64,000 nt of DNA from Oscillospiraceae bacterium (GTDB lineage Bacteria > Bacillota > Clostridia > Oscillospirales > Ruminococcaceae). Position numbers and translations under genes: made by a program. The notes below the pieces were generated by a model. The model worked only from the letters and a program-made list of their open reading frames with translations, was not told the origin of the DNA and ran no database searches. Of this stretch, positions 37,607 to 48,035 are shown one piece after another (position 1 is the stretch's first letter; every line of letters starts with the position of its first letter). Location: contig JAAVID010000015.1 in NCBI GenBank assembly GCA_014799395.1, forward strand, positions 25,202 to 89,201, read 5' to 3'.

Positions 37607-38092
37607 TTATTTTGTAGTGCTTCCGAAGCCGCCGTTGCGAACGCCGTCCGCGTCGTCGTCCTCGGTAATCCCGTACTCGGTAAAAATTCCCTGCATAAAG
37701 CCCGTACCCGCGGGTATGACCACGGTCTTGCCATCCTTGCTGTCGTTGGTTATCTTCGCGAAGATATGCCCCTCGTTGTCGGAGAAATAGTAGTCGCTGT
37801 CGATTATCCCGACGGTATTGTCAAGCTGGAGACGGAACTTAAAGCCCAGCCCGCTCCTCGGATACAGCGACAGCACCCAGCCCTCCGCTATCCTTACGCG
37901 CACGCCCGTCGGCACTTTCACGGTCTCCCCCGCCTTAAGCTCAATGTCGAACGGCGCGAAAAAATCATACCCCGCCGAGCCCGAGGTCGCGCGCTTGGGC
38001 AAAACGATGTTGTCATAAACGCTGTCCGCGCCCAAAAATCCCCGATTCCATTGTTCGGCAGATACTTTCTCAAATTTTGCAATGCGTTTCAT
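37607..38092 (-). CDS. dUTPase-like nucleotidohydrolase
   Basis: RATSGSAGYDFFAPFDIELKAGETVKVPTGV, LYPRSGLGFKF, GIIDSDYYFSDNEGHIFAKI, QGIFTEYGITEDD. Confidence 0.85.
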   Translation of the reverse strand: MKRIAKFEKVSAEQWNRGFLGADSVYDNIVLPKRATSGSAGYDFFAPFDIELKAGETVKVPTGVRVRIAEGWVLSLYPRSGLGFKFRLQLDNTVGIIDSDYYFSDNEGHIFAKITNDSKDGKTVVIPAGTGFMQGIFTEYGITEDDDADGVRNGGFGSTTK

Positions 38093-38249
38093 ATATTCCT
38101 CCGGATAACACTTGATAAGCGTATGTATATAGTATGTATATATTATAATGTATAAACAAAAAGAAATCAACCGTCAATATACACAAAATACCCCGCGTTT
38201 TAACGTAGCAAGTTATTGAATTCAAGCGCTGGGAATTTTTAAAAATGGC

Positions 38250-38278
38250 TTGACTAAAAATTCAAAATGTGGTATAAT
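38250..38278 (+). promoter_or_regulatory. SigA-type promoter of the surface protein gene
   Basis: TTGACT, 17 bp, TATAAT. Confidence 0.75.
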
Positions 38279-38308
38279 GGTATTTATAAATAACAATAGG
38301 AGGTAACC

Positions 38309-41300
38309 ATGAAACTACATAAACGTATTTTAAGCGCTGTAGCAGCTTTTCTTGTGCTTACATCTGCGGTCGATCTCACTCAGATAGCACAACTCTCTGT
38401 TGTTGCGGCGGCAGATACTGTCGGCGATGAAGCTACCGGTGAAAACGGCACCGACGGCAAAGACGATGAAAACGATGAAGACAACGAAGACGGCGGCGAC
38501 GGCAACGAGGACGGCGGCGACGGCAATGAAGACGGCGGCGACGGCAACGAAGACGGCGGCGACGGCAACGAAGACGGCGGCGACGGCAACGAAGACGGCG
38601 GCGACGGCAACGAAGACGGCGGTGACGGCAACGAAGACGGCGGTGACGGCAACGAAGACGGCGGCGACGGCAACGAGGACGGCGACGATGGCAACGAAGA
38701 CGGCGACGATGGCAATCAGGGCAACGACAATAAATCCGACATCACCATCACATTTGATGGTCTTAAATATCTCATTCCCGGCGGCAGCAGCAACGCGACC
38801 GTAAAAGGTCTTGCCGCAGAATTCACGAAAGGCGAACTCGTTATTCCGTCGAAAGTGACGAATAGCGACGTTACATATACGGTAACGGCGATAGCCGCCA
38901 ACGCATTTGACGGAGAGGACGTAAACTGCGAGGGCATTACAAGCGTAGTTATTCCCAAAGGCATAACCACGATAGGGCGCAATGCATTCTATGGTTGCAC
39001 AGAGCTTGAATCGGTAGAGCTCCCCGGCAGTTTAACTTTAATAGAATATTATGCTTTCCGTAATTGTCCTATCGACACCATAAAGTTCAATGGTACCGAA
39101 AAGCAGTGGAATGATTTGATAAAAGATTCCGACCTCGGCATTCAAACCAGCTATAATGTCAATTATTCCGACGACACCGACCCAGATGAGCCCGATCCCT
39201 CGGAGACCGTCGACATAGACTTACAGGGCGGTTACTACAAACCCGAGAGTGCTTTCACTCAGAACACCAACATTATACTCCACGGCAATATTACACTGAG
39301 CGGCACTATCCGTGTTGAAAGCGGAAACGTAACCATTATCGGTAACGGTCACACCATTACCAGACACGCGGATTTCTCATCTACAATGTTCCTCGTAGAC
39401 AAGGGCGCTACCCTTACCATTAACAATGTTACAATTGACGGCAACAATGCCAAGGCAAACAGCGCGGCAATATACAACAAGGGTACTCTGTACATCAACA
39501 ATTCTGTTGTTAAAAATAACAGAAACACAGCAGTACGTACCCTCGCAGATGATAACGAAGCCACAAACGCGCTTTTCGTAGGCGGTATCGCCAACGACGG
39601 CACACTTGAGCTCACCAACAGCGCGGTATACGGCAATACCGCGGACGGCAATCAAAGCAACGTAGTTGCCGAGTACAACAACGTAAACAAAGCCACAACG
39701 ATCATCAACAGCGGTATTATCGTTGGTGAGATCGACGGCGTTACACGCAACAACGTAAACGGCGCCACACTCCGGACCGACGCCGAGGGTGAATTTACCG
39801 TTACCAACGGCACACATATCGTTAGCTGCACAAACGGCGACTTCATTTATGCAAACCCCACAGGCTTGAAAGCCATAGTTAATGGTGAAGAGAAGAATAT
39901 TGATTACGATAACAACACCTGGTCTTTCTATGTAAACGAAAAGAAGCCCGCCGACAAGCTCACTTGGGACGCGAACAGCGTTATCAACGCTCTCGATATA
40001 GACAACGATACCGAGATTACGCTTAACGGCAATGTTTCCGTAAACGGCGTTATCCACATCAAGAGCGGAAACGTGATCATTAACGGCGGCAATAAAACTA
40101 TCAGCCGTAACGCGGGTTTCCTGTACACAATGTTCCTCGTAGACAAGGGCGCGTCTCTTACCATTAACGATGTTACCTTTGACGGCAACAATAAAGTTAA
40201 TGCTTACAGCGCAATTATTGTAAACGACGGCACTTTGACCGCAAACAACTGCGTATTCAAAAACAACAATAACACCTCCGCAAAGACATTCACCAATGCG
40301 CTTAATGTCGGCGGTGTTGCAAACAACGGCACTCTCGTGCTCAACAACTGCGCGGCATTCAACAATAAATCCGGCGACGACGAGCAGAGCAACGTTAAGT
40401 CCGATAACAGCAACGTAACTATCTACGGCGGTCTTATCGTCGGCGACATCGGCTCCAACTTTACAACAGCCGAGAGCGGCACAAACAGAGTAAGCAGGGG
40501 CACTATTGAAACAAACGCAAAGGGCACTTTCTCCGTTACAAACGGTACAAAAACTGTTGAATGTAAAAACGGCGATGTTCTTTACGCATACTCCACAGGC
40601 TTGACAGCGAAAACCCCTAAAGAGACTAAAACTATTACTTATGAAAACTCCAAGTGGAAGTTCACGGTAGCAGATGAAGCGGAGACTATCGAGTGGGAAG
40701 CAGGCACGACTAAAAACGGTCTCACGATAACCAAGAATACCGAAATCAAGATCGTACCCAGCGAAAACACTTATCCCTCTCCGACAAGTGTTACTTTGAA
40801 CGGCACTATCACAATTAAGAGCGGAGCAACCGTTATCATAAGCGGCGACGGCTTCACTATCGCACGCGGTAATAGTTTCAAAGACACAATGTTTGCCATT
40901 GAAAAAGACGCGACCGTTGTCATCAAAAATGTTATCTTTGACGGCAAGAATGTTGAAGCCCAGAGTGCAATTATCGTCAATAACGGCGGTTTGGGCGTAG
41001 ACAATTGTGTATTCACAAACAATAAAAACACAGCCGCAAAATCCAACGATGTCGGCGGTATCGCTAACTTCGGCACACTCAAGTTCCGCAACAGTTCGGC
41101 ATACGGAAATACGGCAAATAAAGATAGTCAGAGCAACGTCAAGGCGCTTAACGGTTCTACAACAGACATCGAAAGCGGTCTCATCGTCGGCGAAATTGAC
41201 GCAGGCGGAAAGGCAACCATTAACAACAGTATGCGCAAGGGTACTGTAAACGCAGTCGCAACCGACTATTTCGAGGTTACAAACGGCACAAATACGGTAA

Positions 41301-42388
41301 AGGTAAAGATCGGCGACATTCTTTATGCTAACCCCACAGGCTTGAAAGCAACTATCGGAAATAAGACTTTCTCCGGGTCATTCGAGAATTCCAAGTGGAT
41401 ATTCTCCGATGAGTGCATAATTACTTATCAGCTGAACGGCGGTACTATAACAGGCACCTTTGAAAATCCCAAGTCCTATCAGTACGGCGCTAAGGTCCAG
41501 TTCCCTACCCTCACCAGAAACGGCTACACATTCGGCGGCTGGTACGAGGATTCGTTGTTCGCGTTCCCCGTAAAGGATACCGCTAACGTAACCGCAACAG
41601 GCAACAGAACATACTACGCAAAGTGGACACAGAACCCCAATACAAACCAACCCGGAACAAATCAACCCGGCACCAACCAGCCCGGAACTAATCTGTCGGG
41701 AACAAACCAGCCCGGCAACAACGATAACGAACTCATCAATAAGGGCGTTATCGTTGGAACAAACGCTCCGAACGGAGTTATCGCTTCCACACTGTCCGAC
41801 CTTATCAGATACGTTCTGACAAACGCCGACATTGAGGCTCTTGAGAACAACAAGAAGATCGACATTTCCTTGGGTATCACAAACATCAACGGTTCCGCTC
41901 CGCAGGCTGACAGAGCCGTAATCGAGGAATTCCTCAGAACTCTGAACGATTACAGACTCGGCTATCTGCTCGACCTCAAGCTCTACAAGACCGTTGGCTC
42001 CGACCTGTACACCGTAAAGGAAACAAGCGGCGAGATCACGCTCAGCATTAACGTTCCCGAAACGCTCAAGGCTTCCGGAAGAACATTTGGTATCGTACGC
42101 GTTCACAACGGCGCTGCTACATTCCTCCCGGATACCGACAGCAATGCAGGCACTATCACGTTCAAGACGGATAAATTCTCGACCTACGCGATAGTATACA
42201 AGGACGGTCAAAGCGGAAGCAACAATCCCGGCACTCCTAACAATCCTAGCAATCCCAACGGCGGTTCCAACGCAAACACAAACCCCGACACCGGCAACCG
42301 CACCTCCCCCGTTATCGCGATCGCGCCCGTAGCTTCATCGCTCACCCTCGTAGCTACCGCTAAGCGCAAGAAAAAGGAAGAGCAGTAA
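38309..42388 (+). CDS. Large secreted, cell-wall-anchored modular surface protein
   Basis: 1359 aa; signal peptide, acidic EDGGDGN repeats, BspA-type LRR (AFYGCTELESVELPGSLTLIEYYAF), three similar beta-helix-like modules, InlB-type repeat (ITYQLNGGTITG...GYTFGGWYED...YYAKWTQN), C-terminal NPDTGN + hydrophobic stretch + KRKKK. Confidence 0.88.
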   Translation: MKLHKRILSAVAAFLVLTSAVDLTQIAQLSVVAAADTVGDEATGENGTDGKDDENDEDNEDGGDGNEDGGDGNEDGGDGNEDGGDGNEDGGDGNEDGGDGNEDGGDGNEDGGDGNEDGGDGNEDGDDGNEDGDDGNQGNDNKSDITITFDGLKYLIPGGSSNATVKGLAAEFTKGELVIPSKVTNSDVTYTVTAIAANAFDGEDVNCEGITSVVIPKGITTIGRNAFYGCTELESVELPGSLTLIEYYAFRNCPIDTIKFNGTEKQWNDLIKDSDLGIQTSYNVNYSDDTDPDEPDPSETVDIDLQGGYYKPESAFTQNTNIILHGNITLSGTIRVESGNVTIIGNGHTITRHADFSSTMFLVDKGATLTINNVTIDGNNAKANSAAIYNKGTLYINNSVVKNNRNTAVRTLADDNEATNALFVGGIANDGTLELTNSAVYGNTADGNQSNVVAEYNNVNKATTIINSGIIVGEIDGVTRNNVNGATLRTDAEGEFTVTNGTHIVSCTNGDFIYANPTGLKAIVNGEEKNIDYDNNTWSFYVNEKKPADKLTWDANSVINALDIDNDTEITLNGNVSVNGVIHIKSGNVIINGGNKTISRNAGFLYTMFLVDKGASLTINDVTFDGNNKVNAYSAIIVNDGTLTANNCVFKNNNNTSAKTFTNALNVGGVANNGTLVLNNCAAFNNKSGDDEQSNVKSDNSNVTIYGGLIVGDIGSNFTTAESGTNRVSRGTIETNAKGTFSVTNGTKTVECKNGDVLYAYSTGLTAKTPKETKTITYENSKWKFTVADEAETIEWEAGTTKNGLTITKNTEIKIVPSENTYPSPTSVTLNGTITIKSGATVIISGDGFTIARGNSFKDTMFAIEKDATVVIKNVIFDGKNVEAQSAIIVNNGGLGVDNCVFTNNKNTAAKSNDVGGIANFGTLKFRNSSAYGNTANKDSQSNVKALNGSTTDIESGLIVGEIDAGGKATINNSMRKGTVNAVATDYFEVTNGTNTVKVKIGDILYANPTGLKATIGNKTFSGSFENSKWIFSDECIITYQLNGGTITGTFENPKSYQYGAKVQFPTLTRNGYTFGGWYEDSLFAFPVKDTANVTATGNRTYYAKWTQNPNTNQPGTNQPGTNQPGTNLSGTNQPGNNDNELINKGVIVGTNAPNGVIASTLSDLIRYVLTNADIEALENNKKIDISLGITNINGSAPQADRAVIEEFLRTLNDYRLGYLLDLKLYKTVGSDLYTVKETSGEITLSINVPETLKASGRTFGIVRVHNGAATFLPDTDSNAGTITFKTDKFSTYAIVYKDGQSGSNNPGTPNNPSNPNGGSNANTNPDTGNRTSPVIAIAPVASSLTLVATAKRKKKEEQ
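38486..38716 (+). repeat. Eleven-unit 21-bp in-frame minisatellite
   Basis: GAAGACGGCGGCGACGGCAAC units with few substitutions; 9 EDGGDGN plus 2 EDGDDGN. Confidence 0.95.
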
Positions 42389-42410
42389 TCTTCTGATTTC
42401 CTAAATAAAC

Positions 42411-42445
42411 AAAGCCATTGAAGCTGAAACAGTTTCAATGGCTTT
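42411..42445 (+). terminator. Terminator after the surface protein gene
   Basis: AAAGCCATTGAA...TTTCAATGGCTTTTT. Confidence 0.7.
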
Positions 42446-42563
42446 TTGTTTATCGTACACGAGGCGCGATTTATACAGTTTCACGCAAAACGGCGTTCGC
42501 GAATTGCTTTACGTATTAACGGTATATTCGTTCTTAATCGTTAGAAAAAACGCTATAAATCTA

Positions 42564-42592
42564 TTGACATCAAAGTAATAATGCGGTATAAT
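42564..42592 (+). promoter_or_regulatory. SigA-type promoter of the methyltransferase/endonuclease operon
   Basis: TTGACA, 17 bp, TATAAT. Confidence 0.75.
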
Positions 42593-42639
42593 ATAGTAGA
42601 GTATAATATTTCATTTCTATTTAAGGGGGAGTTACTTGA

Positions 42640-43476
42640 ATGCCAAAAAATAAACTTGTTTCTCCCGTGCTTAAATGGGTTGGGGGTAAAAGGCAGTTAT
42701 TGCCTCTAATAAAGCCTATGTTACCTAAAAGAATTACATCATATTGTGAGCCCTTTGTTGGTGGCGGCGCTGTTTTATTCGAACTTCAACCTAAAAAAGC
42801 TATAATTAACGATATTAACAATGATCTAATTCTTGTGTACACCGCAATTAGAGATAATGTTGAAGCACTGATTGAATTACTTGAAACCTATCCAAATGAA
42901 GAAGGTTTTTATTATGAGCTTCGAAACATTGATCGCGATCAAGCAGGGTATGATAAGCTCAATGCTCTTGAAAAAGCTGCAAGGGTTATTTTCCTTAATA
43001 AAACCTGCTATAATGGATTATATCGTGTAAATAATGCTGGTGAATTTAATAGTCCTTTTGGTAAATATAAAAATCCAAATATTGTTAATGCCCCTGTTTT
43101 ACGTGCTGTGAGTGTTTATTTTAATTCCTCGGATATAACATTTAGTTCAATTGATTTTACAGTGGTGCTTGAACAGGTGCGCAAAGGAACTTTTGTGTAT
43201 CTTGACCCGCCATATGATCCGGTATCCGATACCTCCAGTTTTACCGGCTATTCCAGAGGCGGGTTTAGTCGAGAGCAACAGATTCAACTGCGAGAATGCT
43301 GTGATAAACTTAATGCTCGTGGTATAAAATTTATGCTATCTAATTCCGCAACAGATTTTATAAGAGAGCAATATGCTAACTATCATATAACAACAGTTCA
43401 GGCCAAAAGAGCAATTAACTCAGTCGCGAGTAAACGTGGAGATGTTGATGAGGTAATAATAACCAATTATGAGTGA
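42640..43476 (+). CDS. D12-class adenine-specific DNA methyltransferase (Dam-like)
   Basis: VLKWVGGKRQLLPLIKPMLPKRITSYCEPFVGGGAVLFEL and DPPYDPVSDTSSFTGYSRGGFS. Confidence 0.93.
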   Translation: MPKNKLVSPVLKWVGGKRQLLPLIKPMLPKRITSYCEPFVGGGAVLFELQPKKAIINDINNDLILVYTAIRDNVEALIELLETYPNEEGFYYELRNIDRDQAGYDKLNALEKAARVIFLNKTCYNGLYRVNNAGEFNSPFGKYKNPNIVNAPVLRAVSVYFNSSDITFSSIDFTVVLEQVRKGTFVYLDPPYDPVSDTSSFTGYSRGGFSREQQIQLRECCDKLNARGIKFMLSNSATDFIREQYANYHITTVQAKRAINSVASKRGDVDEVIITNYE

Positions 43477-44764
43477 TATAGATAAACCTGAACACGAAAG
43501 CAGGAATAATACTGCTTGGCAGCTTTTATTTGAAAAATACGATATTCTTCATCACATAGAACAAGACGGTAGTTTTCAGATTTCTGCTACTCAAATTAAA
43601 GAATTTCGCGAACCTCGGTTAATGGCTAAATTCGATCACACCATTAATTTACCTAAACTATTTGTACAAAATAAACTATCCATACTCCCTGTTACTCGTG
43701 GAGATTATATAATTTCGCATTTTGATGCATACCATAAATTTGAGTCCATATCAAGCGATATAATAAGGGTCAGTTTACCGTATTACATCCAGAGCTTGAA
43801 TGTAGATTCTATTACAAGTGAAGCTGTTGCGTTGAATTGTGCCTATGTTTCAGGAATAATGGCTGATTTTTTAGAGGACGAACAACTTGTGCCGACAGTC
43901 AGTGGGCGAATGGGATCTGGCATTTTTGATTTTGAGATTAAAGATACAGAACATAATAGCAATATAGTCGTCAAAGTACATAATTCTCAAATAGAGATAG
44001 ATGCAGGATATGAAGGCTTACAGAAACTCGCATTAATTGAAGCAAAGCGTGATTTATCAGATGATTTCCTTGTAAGACAACTCTATTATCCGTTTAGGAC
44101 TTGGACTGAGCGTGTAAACAAAGCAGTTAAACCTATCTTTTTGGTATATTCAAACGGTATTTTTCACCTGTATGAATATCAATTTGCAAATCCAATGGAG
44201 TATAGCTCGATTATGCTTGTGAAGCAAAAAAATTATACAGTTGAGGAAGATATGACTATTACAACCGAGGAGATCAGCCAATTGCTTGATACTGTGCAGA
44301 TAGTAAAAGAACCCGATATAGCCTTTCCTCAAGCTGATAGCTTTAATAGAGTGATAAACCTGTGCGAATTATTGCTAGGACATCCTATGACAAGGGAAGA
44401 AATTACAATAAACTACGCGTTTAATGTAAGGCAAACCAATTATTACACCGATGCTGCTCGCTATCTTGGTCTGATTGATAAACAGCGAAACAATGACATT
44501 ACATTCACTCTAACTTCAAAGGGGAGAGACATTTTACGTTTAAGCTATAAACAAAGACAGTTAGCGTTTTGTGAAGCTGTATTATCACACAAGGTTTTTG
44601 CGGATAGTCTTAGATTGTGGTTTAAGCAAGGTGAAATTAACAATCAAGACATTGTTGCGACAATGAAACAGAATTATCTGTATAATGTTGAAAGTGAAAG
44701 CACATATATCCGTAGAGCTTCAACTATAAAGGGGTGGCTTGAATGGATTGTTGGATTATTATGA
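43469..44764 (+). CDS. Putative type II restriction endonuclease partner
   Basis: Overlaps the methyltransferase by 8 nt; GSGIFDFEI...ALIEAKRDLSDDF is compatible with PD-(D/E)xK; C-terminal winged-helix-like region. Confidence 0.6.
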   Translation: MSDIDKPEHESRNNTAWQLLFEKYDILHHIEQDGSFQISATQIKEFREPRLMAKFDHTINLPKLFVQNKLSILPVTRGDYIISHFDAYHKFESISSDIIRVSLPYYIQSLNVDSITSEAVALNCAYVSGIMADFLEDEQLVPTVSGRMGSGIFDFEIKDTEHNSNIVVKVHNSQIEIDAGYEGLQKLALIEAKRDLSDDFLVRQLYYPFRTWTERVNKAVKPIFLVYSNGIFHLYEYQFANPMEYSSIMLVKQKNYTVEEDMTITTEEISQLLDTVQIVKEPDIAFPQADSFNRVINLCELLLGHPMTREEITINYAFNVRQTNYYTDAARYLGLIDKQRNNDITFTLTSKGRDILRLSYKQRQLAFCEAVLSHKVFADSLRLWFKQGEINNQDIVATMKQNYLYNVESESTYIRRASTIKGWLEWIVGLL

Positions 44765-44956
44765 AACAATAACAATAGCCTATTGGCACAATTGCTTTCT
44801 GATCCAAACAACTCTAAGCCAGTATTGGGGAGCATTGTGCAAAAATCCGATTTGCAGAAAATTTAATCCACAAATCGAATTATATGGTGCAATTTTATTT
44901 GTTTTTTCGTCAAAATTACAGAATTTTTCACGATTTTCGGTTTTAGACAAAAAAAT

Positions 44957-44982
44957 AACGCGGAACACCGAAATGTTCCGCG
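44957..44982 (+). terminator. Hairpin terminator downstream of the R-M operon
   Basis: CGCGGAACA-CCGAAA-TGTTCCGCG followed by a T-rich tract. Confidence 0.55.
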
Positions 44983-45059
44983 TATCGTTTTTAGGCTCAA
45001 AACCAAATTGTCACGGCAAATCCGCCGAGGAAGTAAAAGGGTTTTGAATAATATTTTAG

Positions 45060-45135
45060 TGGTGGAGATAAGGGGATTCGAACCCCTGACCTCTTACATG
45101 CGAAGCAAGCGCTCTCCCAACTGAGCTATACCCCC
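45060..45135 (-). tRNA. tRNA-Ala (anticodon CGC), CCA encoded
   Basis: GGGGGTATAGCTCAGTTGGGAGAGCGCTTGCTTCGCATGTAAGAGGTCAGGGGTTCGAATCCCCTTATCTCCACCA; G3:U70 pair; loop TTCGCAT. Confidence 0.92.
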
Positions 45136-45200
45136 ATATACTTTTAACGTAACAATTATACCACATTTAGCACGATTTGTCAAGGGGTTTTTAAATAAAA

Positions 45201-45222
45201 ATCCCTCCCGTTTGGGAGGGAT
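45201..45222 (-). terminator. Terminator of the ribosomal protein operon
   Basis: ATCCCTCCC-GTTT-GGGAGGGAT followed by T-rich tract on the minus strand. Confidence 0.75.
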
Positions 45223-45234
45223 AAATTATTGAGG

Positions 45235-45585
45235 TCAGTCGCGGATGAGCTCAATTATCGCCATTTCCGCAGCGTCGCCGCGGCGCGGACCGAGCTTGTA
45301 AATTCTGGTGTAACCGCTGTTGCGGGAAGCGTACTTGCCCTCTGCGGTATCGTCAAACAGCTTCTTGGCAACGTCCTCCTTGGTGATGTACGAGAACACC
45401 TGACGCTTTGTGTGAAGCGTGTTTACCTTGCTTAAGGTGATCATTTTTTCCGCCTCCGCGCGAACTTCCTTAGCGCGGGTCACGGTAGTTTCGATCTTTC
45501 CGTTTTCAAACAGAAAAGTAACCATGCCTCTGAGCATTGCTTTTCTGTGGTCGCTGGCTCTACCCAGCTTTCTTGAACCTGGCAT
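45235..45585 (-). CDS. rplQ: 50S ribosomal protein L17
   Basis: [42 protein letters not shown]. Confidence 0.97.
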   Translation of the reverse strand: MPGSRKLGRASDHRKAMLRGMVTFLFENGKIETTVTRAKEVRAEAEKMITLSKVNTLHTKRQVFSYITKEDVAKKLFDDTAEGKYASRNSGYTRIYKLGPRRGDAAEMAIIELIRD

Positions 45586-45654
45586 TTTATTTTCTCCTTT
45601 CGGTAGGATTTATCTTACATTGCGCAGTTTGTCGTACTGACAAACCGGCGCCAA

Positions 45655-46614
45655 TCAATTGTTTTCCTCGGAGCTCATAAGATCGCAGCCGAGCGATTGG
45701 AGCTTAGCCTTGACCTCGTCAAAGGACTTCTTACCGAGGTTTCTCACCTTCATCATATCCTCAGGCGACTTGTTTACGAGATCCTCGACGGTGTTTATGC
45801 CCGCTCTCTTCAAGCAGTTGAACGAACGCACCGACAATTCGAGCTCCTCGATAGTCATCTCGAGAACCTTGTCCTTGCGGCTTTCTTCCTTTGTTTCCAT
45901 AAGCTCCTGCGGATTTGTCTCGTCGGAGAGCTCCGCAAAAAGCTGAAGTCTTTCAATGAGGATCTTCGCCGCATAGGAAACAGCTTCCTTAGCGGAGATA
46001 GTACCGTCTGTCCATATTTCAATGATGAGCTTTTCGTAGTCTGTCCTCTGACCCACACGCGTATTTTCAACGGTGTAGTTGCACTTCAGAACGGGGGTAT
46101 AAATGCTGTCGATCGGGATAACGCCGATTACGGGCTGAAGCTGAGATTTGTTCTGCTCCGCCGCGACGTAGCCTCTGCCTCTGTCGAGCGTGATGTCCAT
46201 ATACAGCTTAGCGCCTGCGCCGAGCGTCGCGATGTGCATACCCGGATCGAGTATCTCGACCTCGGAATCGGTCTTGATGTCGCCCGCGGTAACCTCGCAT
46301 TCGCCCTCCGCTTCGATGTAAATGGTCTTGGGAGCTTCGCCGTACATCTTCGCTCTCAGTCCCTTGATATTGAGAATTATTTCGGTAACGTCTTCTTTAA
46401 CACCGGGAATGGTGGAAAACTCGTGCTGAACGCCGTCAATTTTAACGGACGTTGCAGCAACTCCCGGTAATGAGGAGAGTAACACACGTCTCAGGCTGTT
46501 GCCCAAGGTGTTTCCATATCCGCTCTGGAGAGGCTCCAGAACGAACATTCCATAAGTTCCGTCCGACCTCAGCTTTGAGGTCTCTATGTTGAGCTTTTCA
46601 ATTTTTTCAAGCAT
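45655..46614 (-). CDS. rpoA: RNA polymerase alpha subunit
   Basis: [29 protein letters not shown]-terminal [15 protein letters not shown]. Confidence 0.98.
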   Translation of the reverse strand: MLEKIEKLNIETSKLRSDGTYGMFVLEPLQSGYGNTLGNSLRRVLLSSLPGVAATSVKIDGVQHEFSTIPGVKEDVTEIILNIKGLRAKMYGEAPKTIYIEAEGECEVTAGDIKTDSEVEILDPGMHIATLGAGAKLYMDITLDRGRGYVAAEQNKSQLQPVIGVIPIDSIYTPVLKCNYTVENTRVGQRTDYEKLIIEIWTDGTISAKEAVSYAAKILIERLQLFAELSDETNPQELMETKEESRKDKVLEMTIEELELSVRSFNCLKRAGINTVEDLVNKSPEDMMKVRNLGKKSFDEVKAKLQSLGCDLMSSEENN

Positions 46615-46899
46615 TTGGTAACCCTCCCACCAGCTTTTCCGTCGGCAGTTAAAAACTGCCCTTAGTTAATTATCCTGTGCATTGACCCGCGCCTGCGCGC
46701 AAGTCCGCCGTATCCACTGTTAATTTTAAATCACACCCCGCGCCTTATACAATAAAGTATTGACGCAAATCACGCGGCGCAAACACCGCGCCGTGCGTGA
46801 ATTAAAAATAACTGCACTAAATATCTGTATGCATCACAGCGCGTCCATATTACTCCAAAGCCGACAGACCCCGAAGCAATATAAAGCGTCCGCCTGCTA

Positions 46900-47505
46900 T
46901 TATTTAGAATACAGCTCGATAATTAAGTGCTCTGCGATCTCAAAGTCGAGATCCTCGCGCTGGAAAGAACGTGTTACCTTAGCCGCCTGCTTTTCCTTGT
47001 CAACGTCGAGCCACATAGGAGTAAGTCTGCCGCCCGCAATTTCTGCGATCTGCTCAAACTTCTTGCTCTTCTTGCTCTTCTCGCGCAGGGAAATAGTATC
47101 GCCTACCTTAACTCTGTAAGAGGGAATATCAACTCTCTTGCCGTTCACACAGAAATGACCGTGAGTTACAAGCTGACGAGCCTCGCGGCGTGTCGTAGCC
47201 ATACCCATTCTGAAAACGATGTTGTCAAGTCTGCTCTCAAGAAGTCTTATCAGGTTCTCACCTGCTATACCCTCTTCCTTTGTAGCCAGCTCATAGTAGT
47301 GATAGAACTGCTTTTCAAGAACGCCGTAAACGAACTTCAGCTTCTGCTTCTCCTTGAGCTGCTGTCCATATTCGGAAACCTTCTTGCGGCGGGCGCCGTC
47401 CTTCTGGAATCTCTTGGACTTCTTGTTCTCGGAATAGCCCAGTACAGCGGGGCTGATGTCAAGACTTCTGCACTTTTTCAAAATCGGGTCGCGATTTACT
47501 GCCAT
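46900..47505 (-). CDS. rpsD: 30S ribosomal protein S4
   Basis: RLDNIVFRMGMATTRREARQLVTHGHFCVNGKRVDIPSY. Confidence 0.97.
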   Translation of the reverse strand: MAVNRDPILKKCRSLDISPAVLGYSENKKSKRFQKDGARRKKVSEYGQQLKEKQKLKFVYGVLEKQFYHYYELATKEEGIAGENLIRLLESRLDNIVFRMGMATTRREARQLVTHGHFCVNGKRVDIPSYRVKVGDTISLREKSKKSKKFEQIAEIAGGRLTPMWLDVDKEKQAAKVTRSFQREDLDFEIAEHLIIELYSK

Positions 47506-47620
47506 AATATAAAATCCTCCGTTAATCTAATTACATATCGGCTAAACAGCCGACGCCGAGCAAACGTCGCGCTCGGTTTTTATGCTGTTGTTTTTACCAT
47601 TATAGACCTCGTATCCGTCA

Positions 47621-48016
47621 TCAGACGCGTCTTCTCTTGGGGGGACGGCATCCGTTGTGAGGGATAGGAGTTACGTCCTTGATGAGCTTGACCTCGAGAC
47701 CTGCCGCCTGAAGCGCGCGGATAGCCGCCTCACGACCCTGACCGGGACCCTTTACGAAAACCTCAACGGTCTTAAGTCCGTGCTCCATAGCAGCCTTAGC
47801 CGCAACATCGGCAGCGGTCTGCGCTGCGAAAGGAGTAGACTTTCTCGAACCGCGGAAGCCCAATCCGCCTGCGGAAGCCCATGAAAGAGCATTTCCCTGA
47901 AGGTCGGTGATAGTCACGATAGTGTTATTAAAAGACGACTGAATGTGAGCCGCACCGTTTTCGATGTTCTTGCGCTCGCGGCGTCTGCGGATAACCTGTT
48001 TTTTAGCCTGTGCCAT
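47621..48016 (-). CDS. rpsK: 30S ribosomal protein S11
   Basis: [44 protein letters not shown]. Confidence 0.97.
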   Translation of the reverse strand: MAQAKKQVIRRRRERKNIENGAAHIQSSFNNTIVTITDLQGNALSWASAGGLGFRGSRKSTPFAAQTAADVAAKAAMEHGLKTVEVFVKGPGQGREAAIRALQAAGLEVKLIKDVTPIPHNGCRPPKRRRV

Positions 48017-48035
48017 TTATTTACCGCCTTTCCTA

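Noticed and set aside
38486-38716. Possible CRISPR array
   Set aside because: Direct repeats are contiguous with no unique spacers and are in frame within a CDS.
38380-38804. Antisense SSLPSPPSSLPSPP and sense TKTAATATKTAATA ORFs
   Set aside because: Alternative-frame translations of the 21-bp minisatellite, kept open only by the repeat periodicity.
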